Shown here piece after piece: positions 43,294 to 53,180 of a stretch of DNA of 64,000 nucleotides (position 1 is its first letter; every line of letters begins with the position of its first letter). Position numbers and translations under genes: made by a program. The stretch is from assembly GCF_009758255.1 (NCBI RefSeq), contig NZ_WSEN01000009.1:286863-350862 (forward strand), written 5' to 3'. The stretch comes from Microbacterium sp. MAH-37 (GTDB lineage Bacteria > Actinomycetota > Actinomycetes > Actinomycetales > Microbacteriaceae). Below the pieces are notes generated by a model. That model ran no database searches. It had not been told where the DNA came from and worked only from the letters and a program-made list of their open reading frames with translations.

Positions 43294-43866
43294 TCAGCTC
43301 AGTTCGAGACGCATCAGCACGCGGGGGAAACCGTCGAGGACCGACCCGGTTTCGGCCGCCTTGGTGAAGCCCGCGCCCTCGAACAGCGACCGCGTGCCGA
43401 CGTAGGCCATGGTGAGATTCACCTTCTCACCGGCGTTGTCGACCGGGTACCCCTCGATCGCCGGCGCACCGCGTTCCCGCGCATAGGCGACGGCACCGTC
43501 GATCAGCGCGTGCATGACGCCCTGCTTGCGATATCCGGGACGCACCCGGAAGCACCACAGCGACCACACGTCGAGGTCGTCGACATGCGGGATGAGGCGG
43601 TTGCGCGCGAAACTCGTGTCGCGCCGGGGATGCAGCGCCGCCCAGCCCACCGGCTCTCCGTCGCCGTAGGCGATGACCCCGGGCGGCGGATCCTGGTGGC
43701 ACAGTTCGCGGACCTTCGCGGAGCGGTCAGGTTCACGCAGCTTTCGCGCCTCCGTGCTTCCCAGACGGTAGTTCAAGCAGAAGCAGACGTTCGATGTCGG
43801 CTTCTGCGGTCCGATGACCGCGGCGACGTCATCGAACTCGGTGGCGGGGCGAACCTCGATCTCCAT
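43294..43866 (-). CDS. GNAT-family N-acetyltransferase
   Basis: This 190-residue acetyltransferase has VCFCLNYRLG near the N-terminus and GEPVGWAALHPRRD. Motif A is CFRVRPGYRKQGVMHALIDGAV, with the pyrophosphate-binding R/Q-x-x-G-x-G variant. The C-terminal region YVGTRSLFEGAGF completes the fold. The CxC near residues 28-30 is characteristic of a small GNAT subgroup of unknown substrate. It is monocistronic, convergent to tetR. Confidence 0.82.
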   Translation of the reverse strand: MEIEVRPATEFDDVAAVIGPQKPTSNVCFCLNYRLGSTEARKLREPDRSAKVRELCHQDPPPGVIAYGDGEPVGWAALHPRRDTSFARNRLIPHVDDLDVWSLWCFRVRPGYRKQGVMHALIDGAVAYARERGAPAIEGYPVDNAGEKVNLTMAYVGTRSLFEGAGFTKAAETGSVLDGFPRVLMRLELS

Positions 43867-43894
43867 GCCGACAGTCTGCCAGCGGCATCCGACA

Positions 43895-43921
43895 TCAGGA
43901 GTCCTGCACCGCAGGTCCTGA
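43895..43921 (-). terminator. Probable terminator downstream of the rluD-type gene
   Basis: An 11-bp stem with a 2-nt bulge (TCAGGA-GT-CCTGC / GCAGG-TCCTGA) lies about 32 nt beyond the stop at 43954. It has no U-tract. Confidence 0.45.
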
Positions 43922-43953
43922 GCGAGGAGCGCGGCGACGAGACGAAGGGGCGT

Positions 43954-44880
43954 TCAGTATCCGGATGAGCGGAGGACATCCAGGGCGTGCTGGAAGTCGG
44001 TGGGATACGGCGACTCGAACTCGACCCACTCCCCCGTCGCCGGGTGCGTGAACGCCAGCTGGTGCGCGTGCAGCCACTGCCGGGTCAGGCCGAGGCGCTC
44101 GGCCATCTTCGGGTCGGCGCCGTAGAGCGGGTCGCCGACGCACGGATGGCGGTGCGCGGCCATGTGCACGCGGATCTGGTGCGTGCGGCCGGTCTCGAGG
44201 TGGATCTCCAGCAGCGAGGCGCCGGGGAACGCCTCGAGCGTCTCGTAGTGCGTCACCGAGGGCTTGCCGTCGGGCACGACTGCGAACTTCCACTGGTGGT
44301 GCGGATGCCGCCCGATCGGGGCGTCGATCGTGCCGACGAGCGGGTCGGGGTGCCCCTGCACGACGGCGTGGTAGATCTTCTCGACCGTGCGCTCCTTGAA
44401 GGCGCGCTTGAGAGCGGTGTACGCGGCTTCGGTCTTCGCGACCACCATCAGGCCGCTGGTGCCCACGTCGAGACGGTGCACGACCCCCTGACGCTCGGGT
44501 GCGCCGCTCGTGGCGACCCTGAATCCGGCTGCGGCGAGAGCACCGACCACGGTCGGCCCCTCCCAGCCGAGTGACGGGTGCGCGGCGACGCCGGTGGGCT
44601 TGTCGACCACCACGATGTCGTCGTCGTCGTACACGATGCCCAGCTCGGGAACGGCGATCGGCACGATGCGCGGCTCCTCCTTGGGCTGCCAGTTGACCTC
44701 GAGCCAGCCGCCGCCGCGCAGGCGGTCGGACTTGCCGAGCATCACGCCGTCCTGGGTCACGCCGCCGGCCTCGGCGACCTCCGCCGCGAACGTGCGCGAG
44801 AAGCCCAGCATCTTCGCCAGCGCCGCGTCGACGCGGGCGCCGTCCAGCCCGTCCGGGACAGGCAGGGTGCGCGACTCCAC
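43954..44880 (-). CDS. rluD: RluA-family pseudouridine synthase (RluD-like)
   Basis: This 308-residue enzyme isomerises specific uridines in 23S rRNA. It has an N-terminal S4 RNA-binding domain ([20 protein letters not shown], residues 14-33), the catalytic [16 protein letters not shown] with the Asp nucleophile, and [18 protein letters not shown]. Only 2 nt separate it from lspA, a conserved pairing downstream of divIVA in actinobacteria. Confidence 0.92.
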   Translation of the reverse strand: MESRTLPVPDGLDGARVDAALAKMLGFSRTFAAEVAEAGGVTQDGVMLGKSDRLRGGGWLEVNWQPKEEPRIVPIAVPELGIVYDDDDIVVVDKPTGVAAHPSLGWEGPTVVGALAAAGFRVATSGAPERQGVVHRLDVGTSGLMVVAKTEAAYTALKRAFKERTVEKIYHAVVQGHPDPLVGTIDAPIGRHPHHQWKFAVVPDGKPSVTHYETLEAFPGASLLEIHLETGRTHQIRVHMAAHRHPCVGDPLYGADPKMAERLGLTRQWLHAHQLAFTHPATGEWVEFESPYPTDFQHALDVLRSSGY

Positions 44881-44882
44881 GC

Positions 44883-45491
44883 TCAGCTCTCCGACGAGGC
44901 GGATGCCTCGGGCGCAGCGTCCTCGGCCGCGGCCTTCTCAGCGGCGGCCTTCTCAGCGGCGGCCTTCTCAGCGGCCTCGTGGTCCCGCTCGCGCGTGCCG
45001 TCGAACCGCATCCCGAACAGCACCAGCAGTGCGACCGAGATCATGCCTGTGACGATGAATATGTCGGCCACGTTGAAGATCGCGGGCATCATCCACGGCA
45101 TCGAGATCATGTCGACGACCTCGCCGACCGGGAACCCGGGATCACGGAACAGGCGATCGGTCAGATTGCCGAGCACGCCGCCCAGCAGGCAGCCGAGCAC
45201 GACCGCCCAGAGCCGGGAGTGCAGGCCGAATGCCTTCCAGATGATCACCACGGCGACGATCGCCAGCGCGATCGTGAAGATCCATGTGGCGCCCTTGCCG
45301 ATCGAGAACGCGGCCCCGGGGTTGCGCACGTAGATCAGCTGCAGGAACTCGCCCAGGACGGGCACCGGCTCACCGTACGGCAGGTACGTGATGGTGAGGT
45401 ACTTCACAAACTGATCGGCGGCCAGCACCACCGCCGCGAGAACCGCGACGATCGCACCGGCCGCCGACCGACGAAGAGGGCGACGGGTCAA
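44883..45491 (-). CDS. lspA: Lipoprotein signal peptidase (signal peptidase II)
   Basis: LspA cleaves prolipoprotein signal peptides after lipidation; CtaC here is a likely substrate. The 202-residue protein (from a TTG start) has four membrane helices and the aspartyl protease pair D112 (GNLTDRLF) and D143 (FNVADIFI). The C-terminal tail of about 35 residues is an Ala/Glu/Lys-rich extension encoded by three exact 15-bp repeats. The TTG at 45491, 4 nt after the divIVA stop, fits family length. An ATG at 45542 inside divIVA is the alternative; the start is uncertain. Confidence 0.92.
   Translation of the reverse strand: MTRRPLRRSAAGAIVAVLAAVVLAADQFVKYLTITYLPYGEPVPVLGEFLQLIYVRNPGAAFSIGKGATWIFTIALAIVAVVIIWKAFGLHSRLWAVVLGCLLGGVLGNLTDRLFRDPGFPVGEVVDMISMPWMMPAIFNVADIFIVTGMISVALLVLFGMRFDGTRERDHEAAEKAAAEKAAAEKAAAEDAAPEASASSES
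44931..44975. repeat. Three exact 15-bp tandem repeats in lspA
   Basis: GGCCTTCTCAGCGGC repeats at 44931, 44946 and 44961, encoding the five-residue unit AAAEK/AAEKA in the LspA tail. Such in-frame repeats can vary in copy number between strains. Confidence 0.85.
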
Positions 45492-45495
45492 CGAC

Positions 45496-46068
45496 TTACA
45501 GTCCGATGGCCGAGACCGGAGTCGAGTCCGTCGAGGCCGCACGCTGGTCGAGGTCGCGGAGCTGGCCCTCGATCAGGTTGCGCAGCTTGGAGCGGTAGTC
45601 GCGCTCGAACTCGCGGAGCTCGGTGATGCGACCCTCGAGCGTGTTGCGCTCGCGCTCGAGACGAGCGGACTGCTCACGCTGCTTCGCCTCGGCGTCGCGG
45701 CGGATGCGCTCCACCTCGGTCTGAGCATCGGCGATGAGCTGCTGGCGCTTGGCCTCGCCCTCGGCGACGTGCTCGTCGTGCAGACGCTGAGCCAGCTCGA
45801 TGATGCCGGCGGTCGCGGTCGCGGAGCCGGTGACCTCGTGCGAGATCGGGGCCGCGGTGGCGGGAGCCGATGCCACCGGGGCGGCAGCGCGTTCACCGGA
45901 TTCGTAAGCCGCCAGCTTGGCCTTCAGCTCGGCGTTCTCCTCGAGGGCCTTGCGCCACTCGATGACGATCTCGTCCAGGAAGTCATCGACCTCGTCCGGG
46001 TCGAATCCGTCCTTGAACCGAACGTGCTGGAACTCCTTGTGGACGACGTCATCCGGGGACAGTGCCAT
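45496..46068 (-). CDS. divIVA: DivIVA/Wag31 polar growth protein
   Basis: This 190-residue coiled-coil scaffold marks poles and septa and organises apical growth. The N-terminal DivIVA domain reads SPDDVVHKEFQHVRFKDGFD with the membrane-binding loop and DEVDDFLDEI. A Pro/Ala linker (residues 62-82) is followed by a coiled coil (VERIRRDAEAKQREQSARLE) to the C-terminus. AGGAG precedes the ATG at 46068. A possible -10 TATGCT lies near 46160. It is downstream of sepF-yggT as usual in actinobacteria. Confidence 0.94.
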   Translation of the reverse strand: MALSPDDVVHKEFQHVRFKDGFDPDEVDDFLDEIVIEWRKALEENAELKAKLAAYESGERAAAPVASAPATAAPISHEVTGSATATAGIIELAQRLHDEHVAEGEAKRQQLIADAQTEVERIRRDAEAKQREQSARLERERNTLEGRITELREFERDYRSKLRNLIEGQLRDLDQRAASTDSTPVSAIGL

Positions 46069-46201
46069 GGGTGGCTCCTCTTTCGATGAGTACGATGCGC
46101 CAGATGTCGAGCACTGGCGATGAATATCGGTGGCGCTTACCCGGGAGGCGCGCCTGGGTGCCAGCATAGTCCCCCCGCCTGTGACCTGTGACGGCAGGCT
46201 C

Positions 46202-46501
46202 TCAGCCGAAGATGGCGCGCACGATCGACATGAGGATGAGCACGCACAGCATGGTGAGGGCGAATCCGAAGTCGAGCGAGAGCGTGCCGATGCGCAGCGG
46301 AGGGATCCACTTGCGGAACATGCGGATCGGCGGATCGGTGACGGTGTAGACCAGTTCCGCCATCACGAGACCGGCGCCCTTGGGGCGCCATTCACGGTTG
46401 AACAGCGGGATGTAGTCCAGGATCAGCCGGACGAACAGCACCAGCAGGTACAGCAGCAGAAGAAGGTTGAGGATGCTGCCGATGAGGCCCAAGATGTTCA
46501 A
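46202..46501 (-). CDS. yggT: YggT-family membrane protein
   Basis: This 99-residue protein has two hydrophobic segments (ILGLIGSILNLLLLLYLLVL and LDFGFALTMLCVLILM). The family signature RLILDYIPLF and YTVTDPPIRMFRKWIPPL lie between them. YggT genes sit between sepF and divIVA in many Gram-positives and are implicated in osmotic or envelope function. The start appears to be TTG at 46501, 12 nt after the sepF stop, with a poor ribosome site, so the N-terminus is uncertain. Confidence 0.88.
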   Translation of the reverse strand: MNILGLIGSILNLLLLLYLLVLFVRLILDYIPLFNREWRPKGAGLVMAELVYTVTDPPIRMFRKWIPPLRIGTLSLDFGFALTMLCVLILMSIVRAIFG

Positions 46502-46513
46502 GGCCGCGCGCGG

Positions 46514-46987
46514 TCAGGACTGATCGAAGCCGGCGGAGTCCGCCTGGGCGATGCCGCCGTGCCCGGAGACGGCGATGTTCTCCGGCGACAGCAGGAACAC
46601 CTTGCTGGTGACCCGTTCGATGCGCCCGTACAGACCGAGCGACAGGCCGCTCGCGAAGTCGATCAGGCGGCGCGCGTCGGCGTCGCTCATCTGCGAGAGG
46701 TTGATGATCACCGGGATGCCGTCACGGAAGTTCTCCGCGATCAGCTGGGCGTCGCGGTACTGCTTCGGGTGCACGGTCAGGATCTCGTTCACGGCGCCTC
46801 CCGCCGGCTGACGGACGGCCGTGGGCCGACGCAGAGGGGTGACCGGGGCGGGCGCCTGCTCCTCGCGCTCGCGCTCGCGCTGCGGGCGCGACGCGGGAGC
46901 CGACTGCTGCGGCGCCTCGTCCTCGTAGACCTCTTCCTCATCGGCGAGGCCGAGATACACCATGGTCTTCTTCAGCGGGTTTCCCAT
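46514..46987 (-). CDS. sepF: SepF cell division protein
   Basis: This 157-residue protein anchors FtsZ to the membrane and replaces FtsA in actinobacteria. The N-terminal amphipathic helix is [18 protein letters not shown], followed by a Gln/Pro/Arg-rich linker (about residues 25-65). The SepF core reads [40 protein letters not shown] and [20 protein letters not shown]-like ACCGGAGGAC precedes the ATG. A strong hairpin separates it from ftsZ, so it probably has its own promoter. Confidence 0.95.
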   Translation of the reverse strand: MGNPLKKTMVYLGLADEEEVYEDEAPQQSAPASRPQREREREEQAPAPVTPLRRPTAVRQPAGGAVNEILTVHPKQYRDAQLIAENFRDGIPVIINLSQMSDADARRLIDFASGLSLGLYGRIERVTSKVFLLSPENIAVSGHGGIAQADSAGFDQS

Positions 46988-47077
46988 CGTGTCCTCCGGT
47001 TGGTCGTCTGGGCCTGGTTCGAGGTTAACCCCGGTCGGGGTGCGGATCGGTGATTCACCCGCCGATCCTCCGGGTGT

Positions 47078-47118
47078 GTCGCGCGGCCGTTCCGCCGGAG
47101 CGGCGACGGCCGCGCGAC
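47078..47118 (-). terminator. Terminator of ftsZ
   Basis: A 13-bp stem (GTCGCGCGGCCGT / ACGGCCGCGCGAC) with a small inner hairpin lies 6 nt beyond the ftsZ stop. It separates ftsZ from sepF. Confidence 0.75.
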
Positions 47119-47124
47119 GCGTAG

Positions 47125-48255
47125 TCACTTCAGGAACTCGGGGATGTCGAGGTCGCTGTCGTCGTCGACGGCGGGCTCGAAGCTCATCGCCGGGACGACG
47201 ACCTTCTTCTCCTCCGCCGGGGCGACGACCTCGGTGTTCTCCACGCGCACCTCGGGCAGGGGCGCCGCGGGGCGCTCGACCACCATCGGCTCGAGGCGCT
47301 GGGTCGGCTCGCCGCCGTCGAAGCCCGCCGCGATCACCGTGACGCGCACCTCGTCGCCGAGGGTGTCGTCGATGACCGTACCGAAGATGATGTTCGCCTC
47401 GGGGTGCGCGGCCTCCTTGACGAGGTCGGCGGCGTCGTGGATCTCGAAGATGCCGAGGTTCGATCCACCCTGGATCGAGAGCAGCACACCGTGCGCGCCC
47501 TCGATGGACGCCTCCAGCAGCGGGGACTCGACCGCGAGCTCGGCGGCCTTGATGGCCCGGTCGGCGCCACGCGCCGAACCGATGCCCATCAGCGCCGACC
47601 CCGCACCCTGCATCACCGACTTGACGTCGGCGAAGTCGAGGTTGATGAGACCGGGCGTGGTGATGAGGTCGGTGATGCCCTGAACACCCGCGAGGAGCAC
47701 CTGGTCGGCGGTGGCGAAGGCCTCGATCATCGAGATGCCGCGATCGCTGATCTCGAGGAGGCGGTCGTTCGGCACCACGATGAGCGTGTCGACCTCTTCC
47801 TTCAGCTTCGCGACGCCCGCCTCGGCCTGGCTCTGACGGCGGCGACCCTCGAACGAGAACGGCTTGGTCACGACACCGATGGTCAGCGCGCCGATCGACT
47901 TGGCGATCCGTGCGACGACGGGCGCGCCGCCGGTTCCGGTTCCGCCGCCCTCGCCCGCGGTGACGAAGACCATGTCGGCACCGGTCAGCGCCTGCTCGAT
48001 CTCCTCCGCGTGGTCCTCGGCGGCACGACGACCCACCTCGGGGTCGGCGCCGGCGCCGAGACCGCGGGTGAGCTCGCGGCCGACGTCGAGCTTGACGTCG
48101 GCGTCACTCATCAGCAGCGCCTGCGCATCGGTGTTCACGGCGATGAACTCGACACCGCGCAGGCCGAGTTCGATCATGCGGTTGACGGCGTTGACACCGC
48201 CACCGCCGACGCCGACGACCTTGATCACGGCGAGGTAGTTCTGGTTCTGGCTCAT
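47125..48255 (-). CDS. ftsZ: Cell division GTPase FtsZ
   Basis: This 376-residue tubulin homologue forms the Z ring. The tubulin signature GGGTGTG is at residues 103-109, the GTP-binding start [13 protein letters not shown] is near residue 15, and the T7 synergy loop reads [10 protein letters not shown]. The C-terminal FtsZ/SepF-binding tail is [14 protein letters not shown] lies before the ATG. A strong terminator follows, and the 185-bp gap to ftsQ upstream probably holds its promoter. Confidence 0.98.
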   Translation of the reverse strand: MSQNQNYLAVIKVVGVGGGGVNAVNRMIELGLRGVEFIAVNTDAQALLMSDADVKLDVGRELTRGLGAGADPEVGRRAAEDHAEEIEQALTGADMVFVTAGEGGGTGTGGAPVVARIAKSIGALTIGVVTKPFSFEGRRRQSQAEAGVAKLKEEVDTLIVVPNDRLLEISDRGISMIEAFATADQVLLAGVQGITDLITTPGLINLDFADVKSVMQGAGSALMGIGSARGADRAIKAAELAVESPLLEASIEGAHGVLLSIQGGSNLGIFEIHDAADLVKEAAHPEANIIFGTVIDDTLGDEVRVTVIAAGFDGGEPTQRLEPMVVERPAAPLPEVRVENTEVVAPAEEKKVVVPAMSFEPAVDDDSDLDIPEFLK

Positions 48256-48291
48256 GGCCGGCCTCCGTTATGTCGAGCCTGAAGAAGGTGA

Positions 48292-48318
48292 ACCTTAAAC
48301 CTCAACTAGAGGTGTAAA
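48292..48318 (-). promoter_or_regulatory. Possible ftsZ promoter
   Basis: In the AT-rich part of the ftsQ-ftsZ gap, TTTACA (48313-48318) and TAAGGT (48292-48297) are separated by 15 bp on the minus strand, about 35-60 nt before the ftsZ ATG. The spacing is short, so this is tentative. Confidence 0.35.
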
Positions 48319-48440
48319 GTATTTCCCGGTATTGCGTTCTCACGACTGAACGTAAGCGGCGACAGCCGCTGCGCCCCCAAGCGACACGGCGTTTCGCCGC
48401 TATCGACGCTGCAGAACGCGCGCTGCCGGGTCCGCAGCGC

Positions 48441-49373
48441 TCAGCCGACCACCGGGACCGTCGGCGACGAGACGTCGAAGGTCGTCGACTTCGGATTGTT
48501 CGCCATCAGCTTCGACAGGATCACCGACTTCGCGGACGACTCCTCTGCGCTCCCCCACAGCACCGTCCTGCCGTCGCCGAGGATGAGCGTCACGCTGTCC
48601 GGAGTGGACGCGCGCACCTCGGTGAGCGCCGTGCGCACCTCAGGGGGGAGCGAGCGCACCACCAGTCCGGCACTCTCGAATGCCGCGGTGCCCGCGCCTC
48701 CGGTGATCGTCAGCAGGGGCTGACCCTCCGGTCGGGCGTCCGTCGTCGAGAGGGCGACCCCCGCCGCGTCGACGAGCGTGTAGCCGGCATCCGAGCGCAG
48801 CACGCCGATCGGCGTGCGCTCGACGATCCGCACGGTCAGTTCGTGCGGCGGGCGCACCTCGAGCGCGTAGGTCTCGATCAGCGGGAACGCCATCAGCGCG
48901 GACTTCACCGCGCTGTCGTCGACGAGGGCGAGCGGCGTGCCGATCTGCCCGGACAGCGCCTGCTCGACCTGCTGCGCGTCCAACGACTTCGCGCCGACCA
49001 CGGAGATGTCCTCGACGGCGAAGAGCGGGCTGTACGCCGCGGCCGCGGTGCCGAGCACGACCAGCAGCACCGCGCCGATCGAGGTGAGCCAGACCATCCG
49101 CCGCCGGCGGGAGCGCGAGGTGAACCGCCGGATCTCCGCGCGCAGCGCCTTGCGGCGGGCCCGCGCCGCGCGCCAGACATCCGCTCCGCTGACCTCCGCG
49201 GCCGGTGCCTGATCGCCCTCGACGTCCGGATGGATCGGATCGATCGGCGCCGTCACGTCGTCTGCGGCCGCGGATGCGTCGCCGCGCAGCGGCACCGGCT
49301 CCCGGATGGACTCGGTGCGAACCGACTGACGCGCCTGTTCCTCCGAAGCCGGGATCGGTGCCGGGCGTCGCAT
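48441..49373 (-). CDS. ftsQ: FtsQ cell division protein
   Basis: This 310-residue single-pass protein has a long charged cytoplasmic N-terminus (about 90 residues) and a membrane helix MVWLTSIGAVLLVVLGTAAAA. An extracytoplasmic POTRA domain follows (LFAVEDISVVGAKSLDAQQV, LPLIETYALEVRPPHELTVR type). It bridges the Z ring and septal synthases FtsW/FtsI. Only 1 nt separates it from murC. Between it and murC there is no ddl gene. Confidence 0.92.
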   Translation of the reverse strand: MRRPAPIPASEEQARQSVRTESIREPVPLRGDASAAADDVTAPIDPIHPDVEGDQAPAAEVSGADVWRAARARRKALRAEIRRFTSRSRRRRMVWLTSIGAVLLVVLGTAAAAYSPLFAVEDISVVGAKSLDAQQVEQALSGQIGTPLALVDDSAVKSALMAFPLIETYALEVRPPHELTVRIVERTPIGVLRSDAGYTLVDAAGVALSTTDARPEGQPLLTITGGAGTAAFESAGLVVRSLPPEVRTALTEVRASTPDSVTLILGDGRTVLWGSAEESSAKSVILSKLMANNPKSTTFDVSSPTVPVVG

Positions 49374-49374
49374 G

Positions 49375-50775
49375 TCAGGCCTCCGGAGTCCGCCGGAGGG
49401 AGTCGAGCACCTGCGGGATGATCTGGTAGACGTTGCCGCAGCCGAGCGTCACCACGACATCGCCGTCGCGGGCGAACCCGGCGGTGTAGTCCGCGGCATC
49501 CTGCCAGTCGGCGACGTAGTGCACATGGGCTGGGTCGGCGAACGCGCCGGAGACCAGTTCACCGGTCACCCCTGGCACCGGATCCTCACGGGCGCCGTAG
49601 ACGTCGAGCATGACCGTGTGGTCCGCGAACTGCTCGAGCACCTCGGCGAACTCGCGGTACATGTGCTGCGTTCGCGAGTAGGTGTGCGGCTGCTGGATCG
49701 CGATCAGCCGGCCACCCCCGGTGAGCGTGCGCATCGCCTGCAGGGCGGCGCGCACCTCGGTCGGGTGGTGCGAGTAGTCGTCGTAGACGCGCACGCCCCG
49801 CTCGGCGCCGTGCAGCTCGAGACGACGTACGGTGCCGGCGAAGCCCTCGACGGCCCGCACCGCGTCAGCGAGTGCGTACCCGAGCGTCAGCAGCACCGCG
49901 ACGGCGCCTGCGGCGTTGATCGCGTTGTGCGCACCGGGCACGGCCAGCTGCATCCGCGCGCTGTCCGCACCGCGCACGATCGTGGCAGCGACGGGACCGT
50001 CCGTGGCGATGACCGTCACGCGCACGTCAGCGTCCTCGGCCTCGCCGAAGGTGATCACGTTCGGATGGGTGAGACCGGCGTGCACGCGGAGTGCGCCGGC
50101 ATCATCGCTGGAGATGACGACCGCCTCGGACGCCTCGTTGCCGAAGCGCACGAAGGCGTCGTAGAACGCGTCCTCATCGCCGAAGAAGTCCAGGTGGTCG
50201 GGGTCGACGTTCGTGATCAGCGCGATCGCGGTGTCGTAGAGCAGGAACGTGCCGTCGGACTCGTCCGCCTCGATCACGAACAGGTCGTCGGCCCCGGACG
50301 AGCTGGAGAGGCCGAGCTGCTCGATCACGCCGCCGTTGACGAAGTTCGGGTCGGCGCCCAGTGCCTGAAGTGCGGTGACGATCATGCCGGTCGAGCTGGT
50401 CTTGCCGTGCGCGCCCGCCACCGACACCAGGCGGCGCGAGCCGATCAGCCAGTGCAGCGCCTGCGAACGGTGGATGACGTGCAGTCCTCGCTCCTTCGCC
50501 AGCACGAACTCCGGATTCTCCGGCCAGATGGCGCCGGTGTGCACCACGGTGTCGGCATCGCCGAGGTGGGCGGCGTCGTGGCCGACGTGCACGGTCGCGC
50601 CGGCGGCCGCGAGTGCTCGGAGGTTGGCGCTGTCTGCGCGGTCCGAGCCGGAGACGCGGATGCCCGCGTCGAGGAACATGCGGGCCAGCCCGCTCATGCC
50701 GGAGCCGCCGATGCCGATGAAGTGCGCCGATTCGATGGTCTCGGGAATCGGGAGGGAGAGGTCGGGTCTGATCAT
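49375..50775 (-). CDS. murC: UDP-N-acetylmuramate-L-alanine ligase
   Basis: MurC adds the first amino acid (L-Ala) of the stem peptide to UDP-MurNAc. The 466-residue Mur ligase has [20 protein letters not shown] (N-terminal UDP site), the ATP-binding [37 protein letters not shown] and [13 protein letters not shown]. The cytoplasmic enzyme lies between murG and ftsQ, as in other actinobacteria. In Mur ligases of mycobacteria and Nocardia the first residue can be Gly; substrate choice here cannot be told. Confidence 0.97.
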   Translation of the reverse strand: MIRPDLSLPIPETIESAHFIGIGGSGMSGLARMFLDAGIRVSGSDRADSANLRALAAAGATVHVGHDAAHLGDADTVVHTGAIWPENPEFVLAKERGLHVIHRSQALHWLIGSRRLVSVAGAHGKTSSTGMIVTALQALGADPNFVNGGVIEQLGLSSSSGADDLFVIEADESDGTFLLYDTAIALITNVDPDHLDFFGDEDAFYDAFVRFGNEASEAVVISSDDAGALRVHAGLTHPNVITFGEAEDADVRVTVIATDGPVAATIVRGADSARMQLAVPGAHNAINAAGAVAVLLTLGYALADAVRAVEGFAGTVRRLELHGAERGVRVYDDYSHHPTEVRAALQAMRTLTGGGRLIAIQQPHTYSRTQHMYREFAEVLEQFADHTVMLDVYGAREDPVPGVTGELVSGAFADPAHVHYVADWQDAADYTAGFARDGDVVVTLGCGNVYQIIPQVLDSLRRTPEA

Positions 50776-50832
50776 GTCCTGCTCAGTCTACTTTTGCGGG
50801 CGCTTCGGCGGGCTCAGCGACCCGCTTGGCAG

Positions 50833-51918
50833 TCAGCGCCCCGCACGGTCGTCGCCGAGCGCGCGATCGATCATCGCCACGACGTTCTCGGTGCCGGTGC
50901 GCGTGCCGACCTTCTCCGCCGCCGCGGTCATCGCCGCGATGCGCTCCGGGTCGCGCAGCAGCGGGATCACCCGGTCGCGCACCGTGTCGGCGCTGAACGT
51001 CGCGTCGTCCAGCAGCAGCGCAGCCCCGGCCTCCACGGCGGACGCCGCGTTGAGCCGCTGCTCGCCGTTGCCCACCGCGTAAGGCACGTAGACGGCGGGG
51101 ATGCCGAGGGCGGAGACCTCGCTCACAGTCGCAGAGCCCGCACGCGATACGATCACGTCGGCGAGGGCGAAGGCGAGATCCATCCGATCGAGGTAGCGAC
51201 GCATGGCGTAGCCGGGCACCTCGGGGTCGACCCATTCGCCGCGCTCCCCCGTCGCGTGCAGAACCTGCCAGTCCGCAGCGAGCACGTCCGCCCAGGAGCC
51301 AGCGAGCGCCTCGTTCAGCCGCTGCGCGCCGAGCGATCCGCCGAACACCAGCAGCACCGGCTTCGCAGGGTCCAGCCCGAACAGGTCTGCGGCCTCGTCC
51401 CGGGCCGCGGCGCGGTCGAGTTCGACGACCTCGCGGCGCAGCGGCATCCCGACGACCTCACCGCGCTTGAGCGGCGTGCCGTCGAAGACCACACCGACGC
51501 CGGCTGCCCGGCGGGCGCCGAGCACGTTGGCGAGGCCGGGCTTGGCGTTCGCCTCGTGCACGACGAACGGCACGCCCTCACGGCGTGCGGCGACGTAGGC
51601 GGGGGCTGACGCGTACCCGCCGAAGCCGACGACCACGTCCACGTCGTGCTCGCGGATGTGAGAACGAACCTGCGCGATCGCCTTGCGGAAACGTCCGGGG
51701 AAGGCGGCTGCCTGCCTGTTCGGGCGTCGGGGGAACGGCACCTTGTCGACGATCAGCAGTTCGTAGCCCCGCTCGGGGACCAGACGGGACTCGAGGCCCT
51801 CCCTGGTGCCCAGCACCAGGACCGTCGCGCCGTCGCGCTCGCGGAGCAGGTCGGCGACGGCGAGCAGCGGATTGACATGGCCGGCGGTGCCCCCGCCGGC
51901 GAGAAGGTACGTGGTCAC
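50833..51918 (-). CDS. murG: UDP-GlcNAc:lipid I GlcNAc transferase MurG
   Basis: This 361-residue GT28 glycosyltransferase makes lipid II from lipid I at the membrane's inner face. It has the N-terminal LAGGGTAGHVNPLLAVADLL, VVGFGGYASAPAYVAA, the donor-site LVFGGSLGAQRLNEAL and SRAGSATVSEVSALGIPAVYVPY. The start is GTG at 51918, overlapping the ftsW stop (GTGA). It is followed by a 57-bp gap before murC. Confidence 0.97.
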   Translation of the reverse strand: MTTYLLAGGGTAGHVNPLLAVADLLRERDGATVLVLGTREGLESRLVPERGYELLIVDKVPFPRRPNRQAAAFPGRFRKAIAQVRSHIREHDVDVVVGFGGYASAPAYVAARREGVPFVVHEANAKPGLANVLGARRAAGVGVVFDGTPLKRGEVVGMPLRREVVELDRAAARDEAADLFGLDPAKPVLLVFGGSLGAQRLNEALAGSWADVLAADWQVLHATGERGEWVDPEVPGYAMRRYLDRMDLAFALADVIVSRAGSATVSEVSALGIPAVYVPYAVGNGEQRLNAASAVEAGAALLLDDATFSADTVRDRVIPLLRDPERIAAMTAAAEKVGTRTGTENVVAMIDRALGDDRAGR

Positions 51919-53180
51919 CCCGTGATGCTACCTGTGCGCGCTGGCGCGCGCCGCGGAGTACGCTGTGCGCGCTTCGCACCCGCTTCAGCCGCTGCCCCGG
52001 ATGCCGGGATCGTGCGCGCGAACGCCAGCAGCACCCCGCACGCGAGCAGCACCGACAGCAGCGCCGTGCCGCCCTGGGACATGAACGGCAGCGGAACGCC
52101 CATCACCGGGAAGATGCGGATGACGACGCCGATGTTGAACAGTGCCTGTCCGACGATCCACAGGGTGATGCCGCCTGCGGCGACGCGGATGAACGGGTCG
52201 TCCGTCTTGCGGATGATGTGGAACGCCCCGACCGCGAAGGCGGTGAAGAGGCCGAGCACGAGCACGCAGCCGATCAGACCGAGCTCCTCGCCGACGATCG
52301 CGAAGATGTAGTCGTTTGCCGCCGCGGGCAGCCAGCCGTACTTCTCCTGCGAGTTGCCCAACCCCACGCCGAAGACGCCGCCAGAGGCCATGCCCCACAT
52401 GCCGTGGGTGGCCTGGTAGCACTCGTTGGCGATGTCGCAGTCCTCGGGGTTGAACGCGGCGAGGATCCGCTTCATGCGGTTGTCGCTGGTGAACGCGTAG
52501 CCGAAGACCGCGACGGCGCCGAGCAGCAGCGGCAGGATGAACAGCCTCAGCCGGACGCCCGAGAAGAACAGGCACCCGAGCACGATCAGCACCATGACCA
52601 TGGCCGTGCCGAGGTCGTTGCCCGCGACGACGGTGCCGATGGCCAGGGCGGAGACGGGGACGACGGGGATGAACACCTGGTGCCAGGTGTTCAGGCGAGT
52701 CTGCTTGCGCAGCAGCACGAAGGCGACCCAGATCGCGAGGGCGAGCTTGAGGAACTCCGAGGGCTGCATCGTGTAACCCGCGATCTTGATCCAGTTGCGG
52801 TTTCCCATGTCCTCGATGCCGAGCGGCGTGAACACGAGCAGCTGGAGGCAGAGCCCGAGCACGAGTCCCACCCACGCGAGCCTCTTGATCAGGCTCACCG
52901 GCAGACGGCTCACGAGGAACATCAGCGGGATGCCGATCACGGCGAACACGCCCTGCTTCAGGACCTCGTCGAGCGGCCCCTTCGTGGTGGTCGCGCTGGT
53001 CGCGGACAGGACCATGACCAGTCCGAACACCGTCAGCAGCAGCGCGGAGAACGAGATGAGCAGGAACTCCATCGGCATCGGCTGGAACAGCCGGCCGAGC
53101 GAGACGCGGGCGGCGAGGCCGCCGCGAGGAGATGCGGATGCGGCGGTGTCAGCGCGCTTCGGGTGAGCCGTCTGCGTCAT
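51915..53180 (-). CDS. ftsW: FtsW, SEDS-family septal peptidoglycan polymerase
   Basis: This 421-residue protein has about ten membrane helices. It has the SEDS catalytic Asp segment in VVAGNDLGTAMVMVLI, LPAAANDYIFAIVGEELGL and the C-terminal GGTALLSVLLACGVLL. With FtsI it polymerises lipid II at the septum. The cytoplasmic N-terminus is Arg/Ala-rich. Its start lies inside the 3' end of murD (32-nt overlap) and its stop overlaps murG. Confidence 0.95.
   Translation of the reverse strand: MTQTAHPKRADTAASASPRGGLAARVSLGRLFQPMPMEFLLISFSALLLTVFGLVMVLSATSATTTKGPLDEVLKQGVFAVIGIPLMFLVSRLPVSLIKRLAWVGLVLGLCLQLLVFTPLGIEDMGNRNWIKIAGYTMQPSEFLKLALAIWVAFVLLRKQTRLNTWHQVFIPVVPVSALAIGTVVAGNDLGTAMVMVLIVLGCLFFSGVRLRLFILPLLLGAVAVFGYAFTSDNRMKRILAAFNPEDCDIANECYQATHGMWGMASGGVFGVGLGNSQEKYGWLPAAANDYIFAIVGEELGLIGCVLVLGLFTAFAVGAFHIIRKTDDPFIRVAAGGITLWIVGQALFNIGVVIRIFPVMGVPLPFMSQGGTALLSVLLACGVLLAFARTIPASGAAAEAGAKRAQRTPRRAPARTGSITG

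Noticed and set aside
44883..45542. Longer LspA starting at the ATG at 45542
   Set aside because: It would add 17 basic residues read from inside divIVA; family length and position after the divIVA stop favour the TTG at 45491, although the ATG cannot be excluded.
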